A stretch of 64,000 nucleotides of DNA from NCBI RefSeq assembly GCF_000971395.1, contig NZ_BBME01000013.1, positions 124,001 through 188,000 on the forward strand. Reading direction: 5' to 3'. The notes under the pieces were generated by a model that was given only the letters and a program-made list of their open reading frames with translations, was not told where the DNA came from and made no database searches. The stretch is from Demequina iriomotensis. Lineage in GTDB: Bacteria > Actinomycetota > Actinomycetes > Actinomycetales > Demequinaceae. The number at the start of each line of letters is the position of its first letter. The stretch's first letter is position 1. Below, piece by piece: positions 37,440 to 45,489 of this stretch. The position numbers and the translations under genes were made by a program.

Positions 37440-39098
37440 TTATTTCACAACTCTCAGCAGCTCCTCGACGGACGTCAGGCCCTCCATCGCCTTGGCCCAG
37501 CCGTCCTCGATGAGCGTCTCCATGCCGGCCTCGCGGGCCGCCACGAGGATCTCCGCGGACGAGGCACGGGCGACCGCGAGCCGCTCGATGTCCTCGTTGA
37601 CCGGCATGATCTCGTGCAGCGCGAGGCGCCCGCGGTAGCCCGTCTGCGAGCAGCTCGAGCACCCCACGGGGCGCATGAGCGTCGGCATGTCCGAGCCGTC
37701 CCACCGGAAGCGCTCGAGCTCCGCCTCCGAGGGCGCGTACTCCTCCTTGCACTTCGGGCACAGGCGGCGCGCGAGTCGCTGCGCGACCACGCAGTCGACG
37801 GCCGAGCCCACCAGGAACGGCTCGATGTCCATCTCCGTCAGACGGGTGATGGCCGAGGGCGCGTCGTTGGTGTGCAGCGTCGACAGCACCAGGTGACCGG
37901 TGAGGGCCGCCTCGATGGCGATCTGCGCGGTCTCGCCGTCACGGATCTCGCCGAGCAGCACCACGTCCGGGTCGGCACGCAGGATCGAGCGCAGCGCGCC
38001 CGAGAACGTGAGGCCGGCCTTGGGGTTGACCTGGACCTGGTTGATGCCGGGGATGCGGTACTCGACCGGGTCTTCGACCGTGATGACGTTGATCTCCGGA
38101 CGGGACACCTGGTTGAGGGTCGCGTAGAGCGTGGTCGACTTGCCGGAACCGGTCGGCCCGGTCACCAGGATCATGCCGTAGGGCTTGGTGTACGACTCGC
38201 GGTACAGGTCCTGGTTCGACTCGCGCAGGCCCAGGTCCTCGAGCGCCATGGTCGCGGTCGAGTTGTCGAGGATACGCATGACGATCTTCTCGCCCCACAC
38301 CGTGGGCAGGCACGCGACGCGGAGGTCGACCTTGCGGCCCTGGTGGGTGACGGACAGACGGCCGTCCTGCGGCTTGCGCCGCTCGGCGATGTCCATGTCG
38401 GCCATGATCTTGATGCGCGAGATCATGCCGTTCTGCGTCGCCTTGGGCGCGCGCTGCATCTCGTGGAGCACGCCGTCGATGCGGTACCGGACGCGCACGT
38501 CCTTCTCCGCGGGCTCGATGTGGATGTCCGACGCGCGGTCCTGGATCGCCTGCGTGATGAGCAGGTTGACGAACCGCACGATGGGGGCGTCGTCCTCGAT
38601 GACCGCGCCCATGTCCGACAGGTCCACGCCGTCGGGCTCGTCGGTGATCTCGCCCTGGAGGTTCTGGAGCTCGGCGTCCGAGCGGCAGTAGCGGTCGATC
38701 GCCGTGAGCAGGTCGTCGTGCGAGGCGACGACGGGGACCACGCGCAGGCGCGTGATCGCGCCGATGTCGTCGACCGCGACCACGTTGCCGGGGTTCGACA
38801 TCGCGACCTTGATCATCCCGTCGCCGACGGCGAGCGGCAGAGCATGGTGGCGACGGCAGACGGCCTCGGGCACGAGCGCGACCGCGGCACGGTCCACGGG
38901 GTAGTCGGCGAGCTCGACGAACTCCATGCCGACCTGCGCGGCCAGGGCGCGGACCAGCTGGCCCTCGGAGATGAAGCCCAGCTCGACCAGCGTGCGGCCG
39001 AGCGACTGCCCCCGCTGCTGCTGGGCGTCGATGGCCTCGACCAGCTGGTCCTCCGTGAGCACGCCGTCCTCGAGCAGGATGCTCCCCAGTTGCTTCAC
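37440..39098 (-). CDS. pilB: Type IV pilus extension ATPase PilB
   Basis: A 552-residue GspE/PilB ATPase. The N-terminal MshEN-type domain (KQLGSILLEDGVLTEDQLVE, about 1-150) may bind c-di-GMP in related proteins. The C-terminal ATPase has GPTGSGKSTTLYATL, TVEDPVEYRIPGINQVQV and LRADPDVVLLGEIRDGETA. The zinc tetracysteine motif CPKCKEEY...CSSCSQTGYRGR is intact. GTG 39098 has GAGGGAG upstream. It is the first gene of the pilus locus, 110 bases ahead of pilT. Confidence 0.96.
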   Translation of the reverse strand: MKQLGSILLEDGVLTEDQLVEAIDAQQQRGQSLGRTLVELGFISEGQLVRALAAQVGMEFVELADYPVDRAAVALVPEAVCRRHHALPLAVGDGMIKVAMSNPGNVVAVDDIGAITRLRVVPVVASHDDLLTAIDRYCRSDAELQNLQGEITDEPDGVDLSDMGAVIEDDAPIVRFVNLLITQAIQDRASDIHIEPAEKDVRVRYRIDGVLHEMQRAPKATQNGMISRIKIMADMDIAERRKPQDGRLSVTHQGRKVDLRVACLPTVWGEKIVMRILDNSTATMALEDLGLRESNQDLYRESYTKPYGMILVTGPTGSGKSTTLYATLNQVSRPEINVITVEDPVEYRIPGINQVQVNPKAGLTFSGALRSILRADPDVVLLGEIRDGETAQIAIEAALTGHLVLSTLHTNDAPSAITRLTEMDIEPFLVGSAVDCVVAQRLARRLCPKCKEEYAPSEAELERFRWDGSDMPTLMRPVGCSSCSQTGYRGRLALHEIMPVNEDIERLAVARASSAEILVAAREAGMETLIEDGWAKAMEGLTSVEELLRVVK

Positions 39099-39130
39099 CC
39101 GTGCTCCCTCAGCGCAGAAATAGTCGTGCG

Positions 39131-39136
39131 AACGTA
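39131..39136 (-). promoter_or_regulatory. Possible -10 (TACGTT) for the pilus locus
   Basis: The 68-base aroE-pilB gap is AT-richer than its surroundings. TACGTT matches TANNNT and would give a leader of about 25 bases to the pilB GTG containing GAGGGAG. No good -35 was seen. Confidence 0.3.
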
Positions 39137-39166
39137 CCATCGGCACGCGCCGGGGAAAGTTGAGTG

Positions 39167-40006
39167 TTACCTATTCCACACGGAGGAGAGCGCGGCGCCC
39201 ATCGCGTCGAGCGGCGCGGGGCGGCCCGTCATGAGTCGCACCTGCTCCCCCGCCTGATGCAGGAGCATCCGCTCGCCGCCGATGCGGGTGCCGCCGAGCG
39301 CGGCCCACGCCGCACCGAGAGGCGTCACCGGCGGGTCGTACACCGCATCGAGCAGCGCGGAGCCCGCGCGCACCGAGGTGAGTGTGCCGCCCAGCTCGGC
39401 GCCGGCGGCTGCCGGGACGGTCGAGACGACGGTGTCGACGTCGCGGGCGATGGCGCTCACCTCGTCGAGGCCGATGAAGCGCGGCCGCACGCCCATCTTG
39501 GTCGCCGCGCGCAGCAGCCCGCCCGCCCGCCCGCGGTTGCGCACCGCGACGAGCGGCGCCTCGACGCCCATCCCGCCTAGCGCGGCCATCGCGGAGGTCG
39601 CGGTCGCTCCCCCGCCGATGATCAGCCCGGACGATGCGCGGGCCACGCCGGCCTCCCGGAACGCGGCCTGGATGCCCCACACGTCGGTGTTGGCGCCGGT
39701 GAGCTGGCGCACGCCGCCCAGGTCCTGGATCAGCACCGTGTTGATCGCGCCCACGAGCTTGGCCATGGACTCGACGAAGTCCATGAGCGGCAGCGCCTCG
39801 ACCTTGAGCGGCATCGTGAGCGACAACCCGGCCCACGCATCGTCCAGGCCGTCGAGGAAGCCGGCGAGCCCGCCCTCGGGGACGTCGAACGCGTCGTACT
39901 CCCAGTCGAGGCCGAGCTCACGGTAGGCCGCCCGATGCAGCACCGGGGACAGCGAGTGCCCGATCGGGTGGCCCAGGACGCCGGCGCGCCGGCTGCCCGC
40001 GCTCAC
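39167..40006 (-). CDS. aroE: Shikimate dehydrogenase
   Basis: A 279-residue NADPH-dependent enzyme. AGVLGHPIGHSLSPVLHRAAY is the shikimate-binding N-terminus, SLTMPLKVEAL carries the catalytic Lys, GANTDVWGI the Asp, and IIGGGATATSAMAAL the nucleotide loop. The GTG at 40006 makes a four-base overlap (GTGA) with mltG. In related actinobacteria aroE is directly followed by aroC; here the pilus genes lie between them. Confidence 0.95.
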   Translation of the reverse strand: MSAGSRRAGVLGHPIGHSLSPVLHRAAYRELGLDWEYDAFDVPEGGLAGFLDGLDDAWAGLSLTMPLKVEALPLMDFVESMAKLVGAINTVLIQDLGGVRQLTGANTDVWGIQAAFREAGVARASSGLIIGGGATATSAMAALGGMGVEAPLVAVRNRGRAGGLLRAATKMGVRPRFIGLDEVSAIARDVDTVVSTVPAAAGAELGGTLTSVRAGSALLDAVYDPPVTPLGAAWAALGGTRIGGERMLLHQAGEQVRLMTGRPAPLDAMGAALSSVWNR

Positions 40007-41133
40007 TCGGAGTCGGAGGACTGGTTGGCCTCGACCCACGCGTCGAGCTCGGCCGAGTTCGCCAGGTGGTCGGCGTACTCGGTCGCGTACTTCGTCTCGC
40101 CCGTCTCCAGGTTGACCGTGACGAAGAACAGGTACTCCGTGTCGGCCGGGTTGACCGCCGCCGCGATCGACGCCTCGCCCGGACCCGCGATCGGGGTCGG
40201 GGGCAGGCCCGTGTTGGCGTACGTGTTGTACGGGCTGTCGACCGCGAGCTCGTCCTTCGAGGCGAACGCGCCCTCGGACTGCGTCACGTACTTGACCGTC
40301 GAGTCGAGCTCGAGCTTCATGTCGATCGCGAGGCGGTTGTAGATGACCGAGGCGATCTTGGGACGGTCCTCGTCGAGCTTGGCCTCGCGCTCGATGAGCG
40401 ACGCCACCGTGAGCACCTGCTGGCGGTCCTCGGGCGCCACGTCGTAGCTGTCGAGCACCGTGATGGTCTGCTCGACCATGCGCGTGAGGATCTCCTGCGG
40501 GGTGACGCCCGGGTCGAACTGGTACGTCGACGGGAACAGCCAGCCCTCGAGGCTGCCGTTCGCCTCCTCGGGCAGGCCGAGCGCGTCAGTGTTGTCCATG
40601 GCGGCCTGCACGTCCTCCACGGACGCGCCCGTGAGGTTGGCGATCGACTGCTTGTAGTACTCGAGCGACTTGCCCTCGGGGATGGTGATGGACTTGACGT
40701 CGCGGTTCGCGGGGTCGAGCAGCGCCTCGAGCGCGTACGAGGCCTTCATCTCCTTGTGCATGAAGTAGTAGCCCGGCTTGATCGAGTTCGAGTCCGGGTT
40801 GTCGTACCACGCCGCGATGAAGGCCTGCTCGGAGGCCACCACGCCCGCATCGTGCAGCGTCGCGGCGATGTCGGCGCCCACGGCGCCCTCCTCGATGACC
40901 ACCTGGACGTTGCCCTGGCCGGGGCCGTCGTAGTCCTGCACCTCGTTGGTGGTGGACTCGAAGCCCTGCAGGAAGTTCATCGCGGTCGACGCGCCGAGCG
41001 CGAGCACCACGAGGCCCACCGCGGTCGCGATGAGCGTGAACCGCCGCCGGGCGGCGCGGCGCTTGCTGCGCTGCAGCCGTCGCAGGTCCAGCGACGTCGT
41101 CGTCGTCGCCTCGGCCTCGAAAAGGTCAGTCAT
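40003..41133 (-). CDS. mltG: Endolytic murein transglycosylase MltG (YceG-like)
   Basis: A 376-residue bitopic protein: basic cytoplasmic N-terminus, one membrane segment (about 34-56, LIATAVGLVVLALGAS), then LysM-like and YceG catalytic domains outside. ASLIEREAKLDEDRPKIASV holds the catalytic Glu and YNTYANTGLPPTPIAGPGE is the conserved substrate loop. It cuts nascent glycan strands. The second of two adjacent ATGs has the better distance from AAGGGG. It overlaps ruvX by eight bases. Confidence 0.95.
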   Translation of the reverse strand: MTDLFEAEATTTTSLDLRRLQRSKRRAARRRFTLIATAVGLVVLALGASTAMNFLQGFESTTNEVQDYDGPGQGNVQVVIEEGAVGADIAATLHDAGVVASEQAFIAAWYDNPDSNSIKPGYYFMHKEMKASYALEALLDPANRDVKSITIPEGKSLEYYKQSIANLTGASVEDVQAAMDNTDALGLPEEANGSLEGWLFPSTYQFDPGVTPQEILTRMVEQTITVLDSYDVAPEDRQQVLTVASLIEREAKLDEDRPKIASVIYNRLAIDMKLELDSTVKYVTQSEGAFASKDELAVDSPYNTYANTGLPPTPIAGPGEASIAAAVNPADTEYLFFVTVNLETGETKYATEYADHLANSAELDAWVEANQSSDSE

Positions 41134-41593
41134 CATTCCCCTTGCGCGGAACCTCGATCGTCACCGACTCGAGATTACCGTTCCTGTCAACATCCAAGGC
41201 GTTCTCGAGGATCACCACGGCGGCGGCCTGGTCGATGACCTGGCGCTGCTTCTTGGCGTTCCGGCCCGCGCTGCGCATGGCCTGCGCCGCGGTGGCCGTC
41301 GAGAATCGCTCGTCGATCAAACGAACGCTCGCGGAGGTCAGTTCCGCGAGCCCCGCCGCGAACGCGCGTGCGTCCTCGGCGCTGGTGCCCTCCTGGCCGG
41401 AGAGCTTGCGCGGCAGGCCGACGAACACGGTGATCGCACCGCGCTCCTCGGCTAGCCCAGCCACGGCCTGCACGTCCCCGACGCCCCGCTGCACGGTGTC
41501 GACGGGGAACGCCATGAGGCCGTCGGGGTCGGACGCCGCCACGCCGATGCGGACGGTGCCGACGTCGACCCCGAGGCGCGCGCCCTTACGCAC
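41126..41593 (-). CDS. ruvX: Holliday junction resolvase-like protein RuvX (YqgF)
   Basis: A 155-residue RNase H-fold protein: RLGVDVGTVRIGVAASDPDG, VGLPRKLSGQEGTSA, and LIDERFSTATAAQAM with the acidic active-site residues. Family members act in 16S rRNA 5'-end processing and have been proposed as Holliday-junction resolvases. It overlaps alaS by eight bases and sits in the standard alaS-ruvX-mltG-aroE order. Confidence 0.96.
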   Translation of the reverse strand: MRKGARLGVDVGTVRIGVAASDPDGLMAFPVDTVQRGVGDVQAVAGLAEERGAITVFVGLPRKLSGQEGTSAEDARAFAAGLAELTSASVRLIDERFSTATAAQAMRSAGRNAKKQRQVIDQAAAVVILENALDVDRNGNLESVTIEVPRKGNDD

Positions 41594-44258
41594 GCGCCGC
41601 CACGGTCGAGGCGACGGCCGCGAGGGCCGCCGGGATCTGCTCCACGTCCTGGCCGCCGCCCTGCGCGAGGTCCGGCTTGCCGCCGCCTCCGCCGCCCAGG
41701 ATGGACGATGCGGCCTTGACCAGGTCGCCCGCCTTGAGACCCGCGTCGCGCGCGCCCTGGTTGGTGGCGATCACGATCTGCGGGCGGCCGTTGACGTCCG
41801 CCGCGATGGCGACCACCGACGGGGCGGACTCGCCCAGGCGGGCGCGCACGTCGGTGACCACGCTGCGAAGGTCGTCCGCGTCGGCGGCGTTCTCGGACAC
41901 GTGCGTGACCACGCGGATGCCCGCGACGTCGACGGCCTTGTCCACGAGCCCGGCCGCGACCTGCTGCATCGCCTGCTGGCGGTAGCCCGCGAGCTGCTTC
42001 TCGGCCTCCGCGAGGCGCTCGAGCACCTTCTCGACACGTCCCTTGAGCTCGCCCGGCTGCACCTTGAGCGTCGAGGTCAGCTCGGAGACCAGCGCGCGCT
42101 CGGCGGCGAGCTTCTGGAACGCCTCGATGCCCACGAAGGCCTCGATGCGGCGCGAGCCCGAGCCCACGGAGGACTCGGTCGACAGCGCGACCAGGCCCAC
42201 CTGGCTCGAGTGGTCGACGTGCGTGCCGCCGCAGAGCTCGCGTGACCAGGGGCCGCCGATCTCGATGACCCGCACCGTCTCGTCGTACGTCTCGCCGAAC
42301 AGCGCGACCGCGCCCCACTCCTTGGCCTCGGGCAGCGACATGTGCTGCGCCGTGACGGCGTGGTCCGCGCGGATGGCCCGGTTGGTGACCTCCTCGATCT
42401 CGGAGCGCGTCTCGACGGACAGCGCCGAGGGCCACGAGAAGTCGAGGCGGAGGTAGCCGGGCTTGTTGTACGAGCCCGACTGGAGCGCGTCCGGGCCGAG
42501 CACCTCTCGCAGCGCGGCGTGCAGGATGTGGGTGCCCGAGTGTGCCTGGCGGGCGCCGCGGCGCCACTCCGGGTCGACCTCGGCGGAGACCTGGTCGCCC
42601 TGGGCGACCTGACCCTCGACCACGGTGCAGGTGTGGACCACGAGCCCCTTGACCGGGCGCTGGACGTCGATGACCTCGAGCGTGCCGTGCGCCGAGCGGA
42701 TCACGCCCGAATCGGCCTCCTGGCCGCCGGACTCCGCGTAGAACGGGGTCTGCGGGAGCACCACCTCGACGGTCTCGCCCTCCGACGCGACGGGGACGGT
42801 GACGCCGTCCTTGAGCAGCGCGGTGATCTCGGTCGCGGTGGTGAGCTCCTGGTAGGCACGGAACTCGGTGAGTCCCTCGGCCTCCTTGAGCCCCAAGTAG
42901 ACGCCCACGTCGGCGTGGCCGCCCTTCTTGGCCTTCGCATCGGCGCGGGCGCGGTCCTTCTGCTCCTTCATGAGCTCGCGGAACTTCGCCTCGTCGACCT
43001 GGATGCCCTGCTCGGACGCCATCTCGAGCGTGATGTCGATCGGGAAGCCGTACGTGTCGTGCAGCGTGAACGCGTCGGCGCCGGACAGCGCCTTCGAGCC
43101 GCTCCTCTTCACCTCGGCCACGGCCGTGTCGAAGATGGTCGTGCCCGCCACGAGGGTGCGACGGAACGCGTCCTCCTCGTTGTAGGCGATCGCCTCGATC
43201 TTCGCGCGGTTCGCCGCGAGCTCCGGGTAGGTCGCGCTCATCGCGTCGATCGACGCGGGCAGCAGCTCGGGCATCGTGCGCTCGTCCACGCCCATGAGCT
43301 TCATGGCGCGCACCGAGCGGCGGATGAGGCGGCGCAGCACGAAGCCGCGGCCCTCGTTGCCCGGCGTGACGCCGTCGCCGATGAGCATGAGCGCCGAGCG
43401 CACGTGGTCGGCGACCACGCGCATGCGCACGTCATCGGCCTCGTCCGCGCCGTACGTCTTGCCGGAGAGCGCCTGGGCCCTCGCGATGACGGGGTACACC
43501 TCGTCGATCTCGTACATGTTCGCGACGCCCTGCTTGAGGTACGCGAGACGCTCGAGGCCGGCGCCGGTGTCGATGGCCTTCTGGTCGAGCTCGCGGATGA
43601 GCGGGTAGTCCTTGCCGGCGCCTTCGCCGCGCAGGAACTGGTCGAACACGAGGTTCCACACCTCGAGGTAGCGGTCGCCGCCCGGGTCGACGGTGCCGCC
43701 GACGGCCTCGGGGCCGAACTCGGGGCCGCGGTCGTAGTGCCACTCCGCGCAGGGGCCCGCGGGGCCGGGCTGGCCCGTGTCCCAGAAGTTCTCCTCGCGC
43801 GTGAGCTTGACGATGCGCTCGGGCGCCACGCCGATGTTGGTGAGGTGGCTGAACGCCTCCTCGTCCTCGTTCCAGATGGTCACCCAGAAGCGCTCGGCGT
43901 CGAAGCCGAGGTTGCCCTCCGCCTCGGGTCCCGTGAGGAACTCGTAGGCGTAGTTGATGGCGCCTTCCTTGAAGTAGTCGCCGAAGGAGAAGTTGCCGAG
44001 CATCTGGAAGAACGTGCCGTGGCGGGTGGTCTTGCCGACCTCCTCGATGTCCTTGGTGCGGATGCACTTCTGGACCGAGGCGATGCGGGGGTGCGGCGAG
44101 GTGTCGGTCCCGATGATGTACGGGATGAACGGCACCATGCCGGCGACCGTGAACAGCAGCGACGGATCGGGCGACACGAGCGACGCGCTCGGCGCGATGT
44201 GGTGGTCGTTCTTCGCGAAGTAGTCGACCCACCGGGTGGCGATCTCAGAGGTCTGCAT
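41586..44258 (-). CDS. alaS: Alanyl-tRNA synthetase
   Basis: An 890-residue class II synthetase. The N-terminal catalytic domain holds RTKDIEEVGKTTRHGTFF and GNFSFGDYFKEGAINYA. The editing domain has HSGTHILHAAL and CGGTHVDHSSQ, together the zinc His/Cys set that clears mischarged Ser/Gly. A Gly-rich C-Ala domain (GGGGGGKPDLAQGGG) ends it. ATG 44258 gives MQTSEIATRWVDYF, the usual start. The GGACGATGCG word at 41703 lies in its C-Ala region as Ala-Ser-Ser codons. Confidence 0.98.
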   Translation of the reverse strand: MQTSEIATRWVDYFAKNDHHIAPSASLVSPDPSLLFTVAGMVPFIPYIIGTDTSPHPRIASVQKCIRTKDIEEVGKTTRHGTFFQMLGNFSFGDYFKEGAINYAYEFLTGPEAEGNLGFDAERFWVTIWNEDEEAFSHLTNIGVAPERIVKLTREENFWDTGQPGPAGPCAEWHYDRGPEFGPEAVGGTVDPGGDRYLEVWNLVFDQFLRGEGAGKDYPLIRELDQKAIDTGAGLERLAYLKQGVANMYEIDEVYPVIARAQALSGKTYGADEADDVRMRVVADHVRSALMLIGDGVTPGNEGRGFVLRRLIRRSVRAMKLMGVDERTMPELLPASIDAMSATYPELAANRAKIEAIAYNEEDAFRRTLVAGTTIFDTAVAEVKRSGSKALSGADAFTLHDTYGFPIDITLEMASEQGIQVDEAKFRELMKEQKDRARADAKAKKGGHADVGVYLGLKEAEGLTEFRAYQELTTATEITALLKDGVTVPVASEGETVEVVLPQTPFYAESGGQEADSGVIRSAHGTLEVIDVQRPVKGLVVHTCTVVEGQVAQGDQVSAEVDPEWRRGARQAHSGTHILHAALREVLGPDALQSGSYNKPGYLRLDFSWPSALSVETRSEIEEVTNRAIRADHAVTAQHMSLPEAKEWGAVALFGETYDETVRVIEIGGPWSRELCGGTHVDHSSQVGLVALSTESSVGSGSRRIEAFVGIEAFQKLAAERALVSELTSTLKVQPGELKGRVEKVLERLAEAEKQLAGYRQQAMQQVAAGLVDKAVDVAGIRVVTHVSENAADADDLRSVVTDVRARLGESAPSVVAIAADVNGRPQIVIATNQGARDAGLKAGDLVKAASSILGGGGGGKPDLAQGGGQDVEQIPAALAAVASTVAARA

Positions 44259-44323
44259 GCGTGGTTCTAGTCCTTCTCCTGATGGACCGGGACCTCGACG
44301 GCCCGGCCTCCCCTGCATCGTGC

Positions 44324-44369
44324 AGAAAGGCCGCGGTGCACCACCCGCGAGGGGCGGCGCACCGCGGCC
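44324..44369 (-). terminator. Terminator after rpsD
   Basis: Eleven-base perfect arms GGCCGCGGTGC / GCACCGCGGCC around a 19-base loop, followed on the minus strand by TTTCTGCA. The first arm starts 38 bases past the rpsD stop and the hairpin lies before alaS. It separates the ribosomal-protein transcript from the alaS set. Confidence 0.8.
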
Positions 44370-44406
44370 GCTGCTGGCGGGCCCGCGAGGGCCTCACCGG
44401 TGCGCT

Positions 44407-45033
44407 TTAGCGAGCGTAGTACTCGACGACCAGCTGCACGTCGCAGGTCACGGGGACCTCGGCGCGCTTCGGGCGGCGGACCAGCGTCGCGGTGAGCTTC
44501 TCAAGCGTGACGTTGAGGTACTCGGGCACCTGGGGCAGCACGTCGCGGTGAGCACCGGCGGCGGCGGCCATGTAGGGCTCCATGGTGACGGCCTTGGGCT
44601 TGACCTGGATGGTCTGGCCCGGCTTCACGCGGAACGAGGGACGGTCGACGATCTTGCCGTCCACGAGGATGTGGCGGTGCAGGACCGACTGACGGGCCTG
44701 GAGGATCGTGCGGGCGAAGCCGGCACGGAGCACCAGGGCGTCGAGACGCATCTCGAGAAGCTCGACGAAGTTCTCACCGGTCAGACCGGTCTCCTTCTTG
44801 GCCTCGGCGTAGGTCGAGGTCATCTGCTTCTCGCGAAGGCCGTACTGCGCGCGAAGACGCTGCTTCTCGCGCAGACGCACGGCGTAGTCGCTCTCCTTGC
44901 GGCGGGCGGTGCGGCCGTGCTCGCCCGGGGGGTACGGGCGCTTCTCGAAGTGCTTGACGGCCTTCGGGGTCAGGGCGATCCCGAGGCTGCGCGACAGGCG
45001 GACCTGGCGACGTGCCTTCTGAACAGAGGTCAT
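44407..45033 (-). CDS. rpsD: 30S ribosomal protein S4
   Basis: A 208-residue S4: FEKRPYPPGEHGRTARRKES, LREKQRLRAQYGLREKQM, then the S4 RNA-binding domain LLEMRLDALVLRAGFARTILQARQ. The N-terminus (SVQKARRQVRLSRSLGIAL) lacks the zinc-binding cysteines of some S4 proteins and matches the stand-alone form found upstream of alaS in Micrococcales. A leader of about 95 bases from a TATAGT -10 may allow S4 autoregulation (inference). Confidence 0.95.
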   Translation of the reverse strand: MTSVQKARRQVRLSRSLGIALTPKAVKHFEKRPYPPGEHGRTARRKESDYAVRLREKQRLRAQYGLREKQMTSTYAEAKKETGLTGENFVELLEMRLDALVLRAGFARTILQARQSVLHRHILVDGKIVDRPSFRVKPGQTIQVKPKAVTMEPYMAAAAGAHRDVLPQVPEYLNVTLEKLTATLVRRPKRAEVPVTCDVQLVVEYYAR

Positions 45034-45136
45034 GATTTCCTTCACAGCTCCAGACGCGCGCGGATGCGCATCAGGAAATGATCGATGTGTGCTGAGTTCG
45101 CGGCGACAGCAGCCAACCGTCCGCGAGGGCTGAACA

Positions 45137-45142
45137 ACTATA
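45137..45142 (-). promoter_or_regulatory. -10 hexamer TATAGT for rpsD
   Basis: TATAGT on the minus strand (GGTATAGTTG) is the closest match to the bacterial -10 consensus in the window. The predicted start is near 45130, giving a leader of about 95 bases before rpsD. It is back to back with the -10 of the plus-strand DUF4287 gene. Confidence 0.6.
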
Positions 45143-45183
45143 CCAGGGCGGAGCCGTTCCCGGCAGAACGCGACACGCGTCCC

Positions 45184-45189
45184 TACAAT
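45184..45189 (+). promoter_or_regulatory. -10 hexamer TACAAT for leaderless DUF4287 gene
   Basis: TACAAT is followed by six bases and ATG 45196. It is among the strongest -10 matches in the window and decides the start codon. Confidence 0.6.
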
Positions 45190-45195
45190 CGTCCC

Positions 45196-45489
45196 ATGTC
45201 CTTCCAGGCGTACCTCGACGCTGTCGAGACCAAGACCGGCCTCACCCCGCGCCAGCTGATCGACCTCGCCACCGAGCGAGGGTTCGGCCCCGGCACCAAG
45301 GCGACGCCCATCCTCGAGTGGCTCCAGGCGGACTACGGCCTCGGTCGGGGGCACGGGATGGCCATGGTGCACGTCATCACCAAGGGGCCCCAGATCTCCG
45401 ACAAGCACGTGGGCTCCGGCGGCACTCATGCCGACCCGAAGGACCACCTGTGGCTCGACGGCAAGGACTCCAAGCCCGAGGGCTACTGA
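45196..45489 (+). CDS. DUF4287 domain protein
   Basis: A 97-residue soluble protein. SFQAYLDAVETKTGLTPRQL followed by GHGMAMVHVITKGP matches the DUF4287 domain, which carries no known enzymatic activity. The C-terminal tail (SDKHVGSGGTHADPKDHLWL) is polar. The start is fixed by the TACAAT -10 six bases upstream, predicting a leaderless mRNA. The 3' end overlaps the convergent rarA by seven bases. Confidence 0.85.
   Translation: MSFQAYLDAVETKTGLTPRQLIDLATERGFGPGTKATPILEWLQADYGLGRGHGMAMVHVITKGPQISDKHVGSGGTHADPKDHLWLDGKDSKPEGY

Noticed and set aside
35800..37638. 612-codon plus-strand frame opposite pilT
   Set aside because: It is antisense to conserved PilT motifs and has the shadow-frame composition of a third-position GC artefact.
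26047..39098. Type II secretion system instead of type IV pilus
   Set aside because: PilT, PilM-PilN-PilO and the type IVa pilin signal point to a pilus, and no secretin or GspC/D genes are present.
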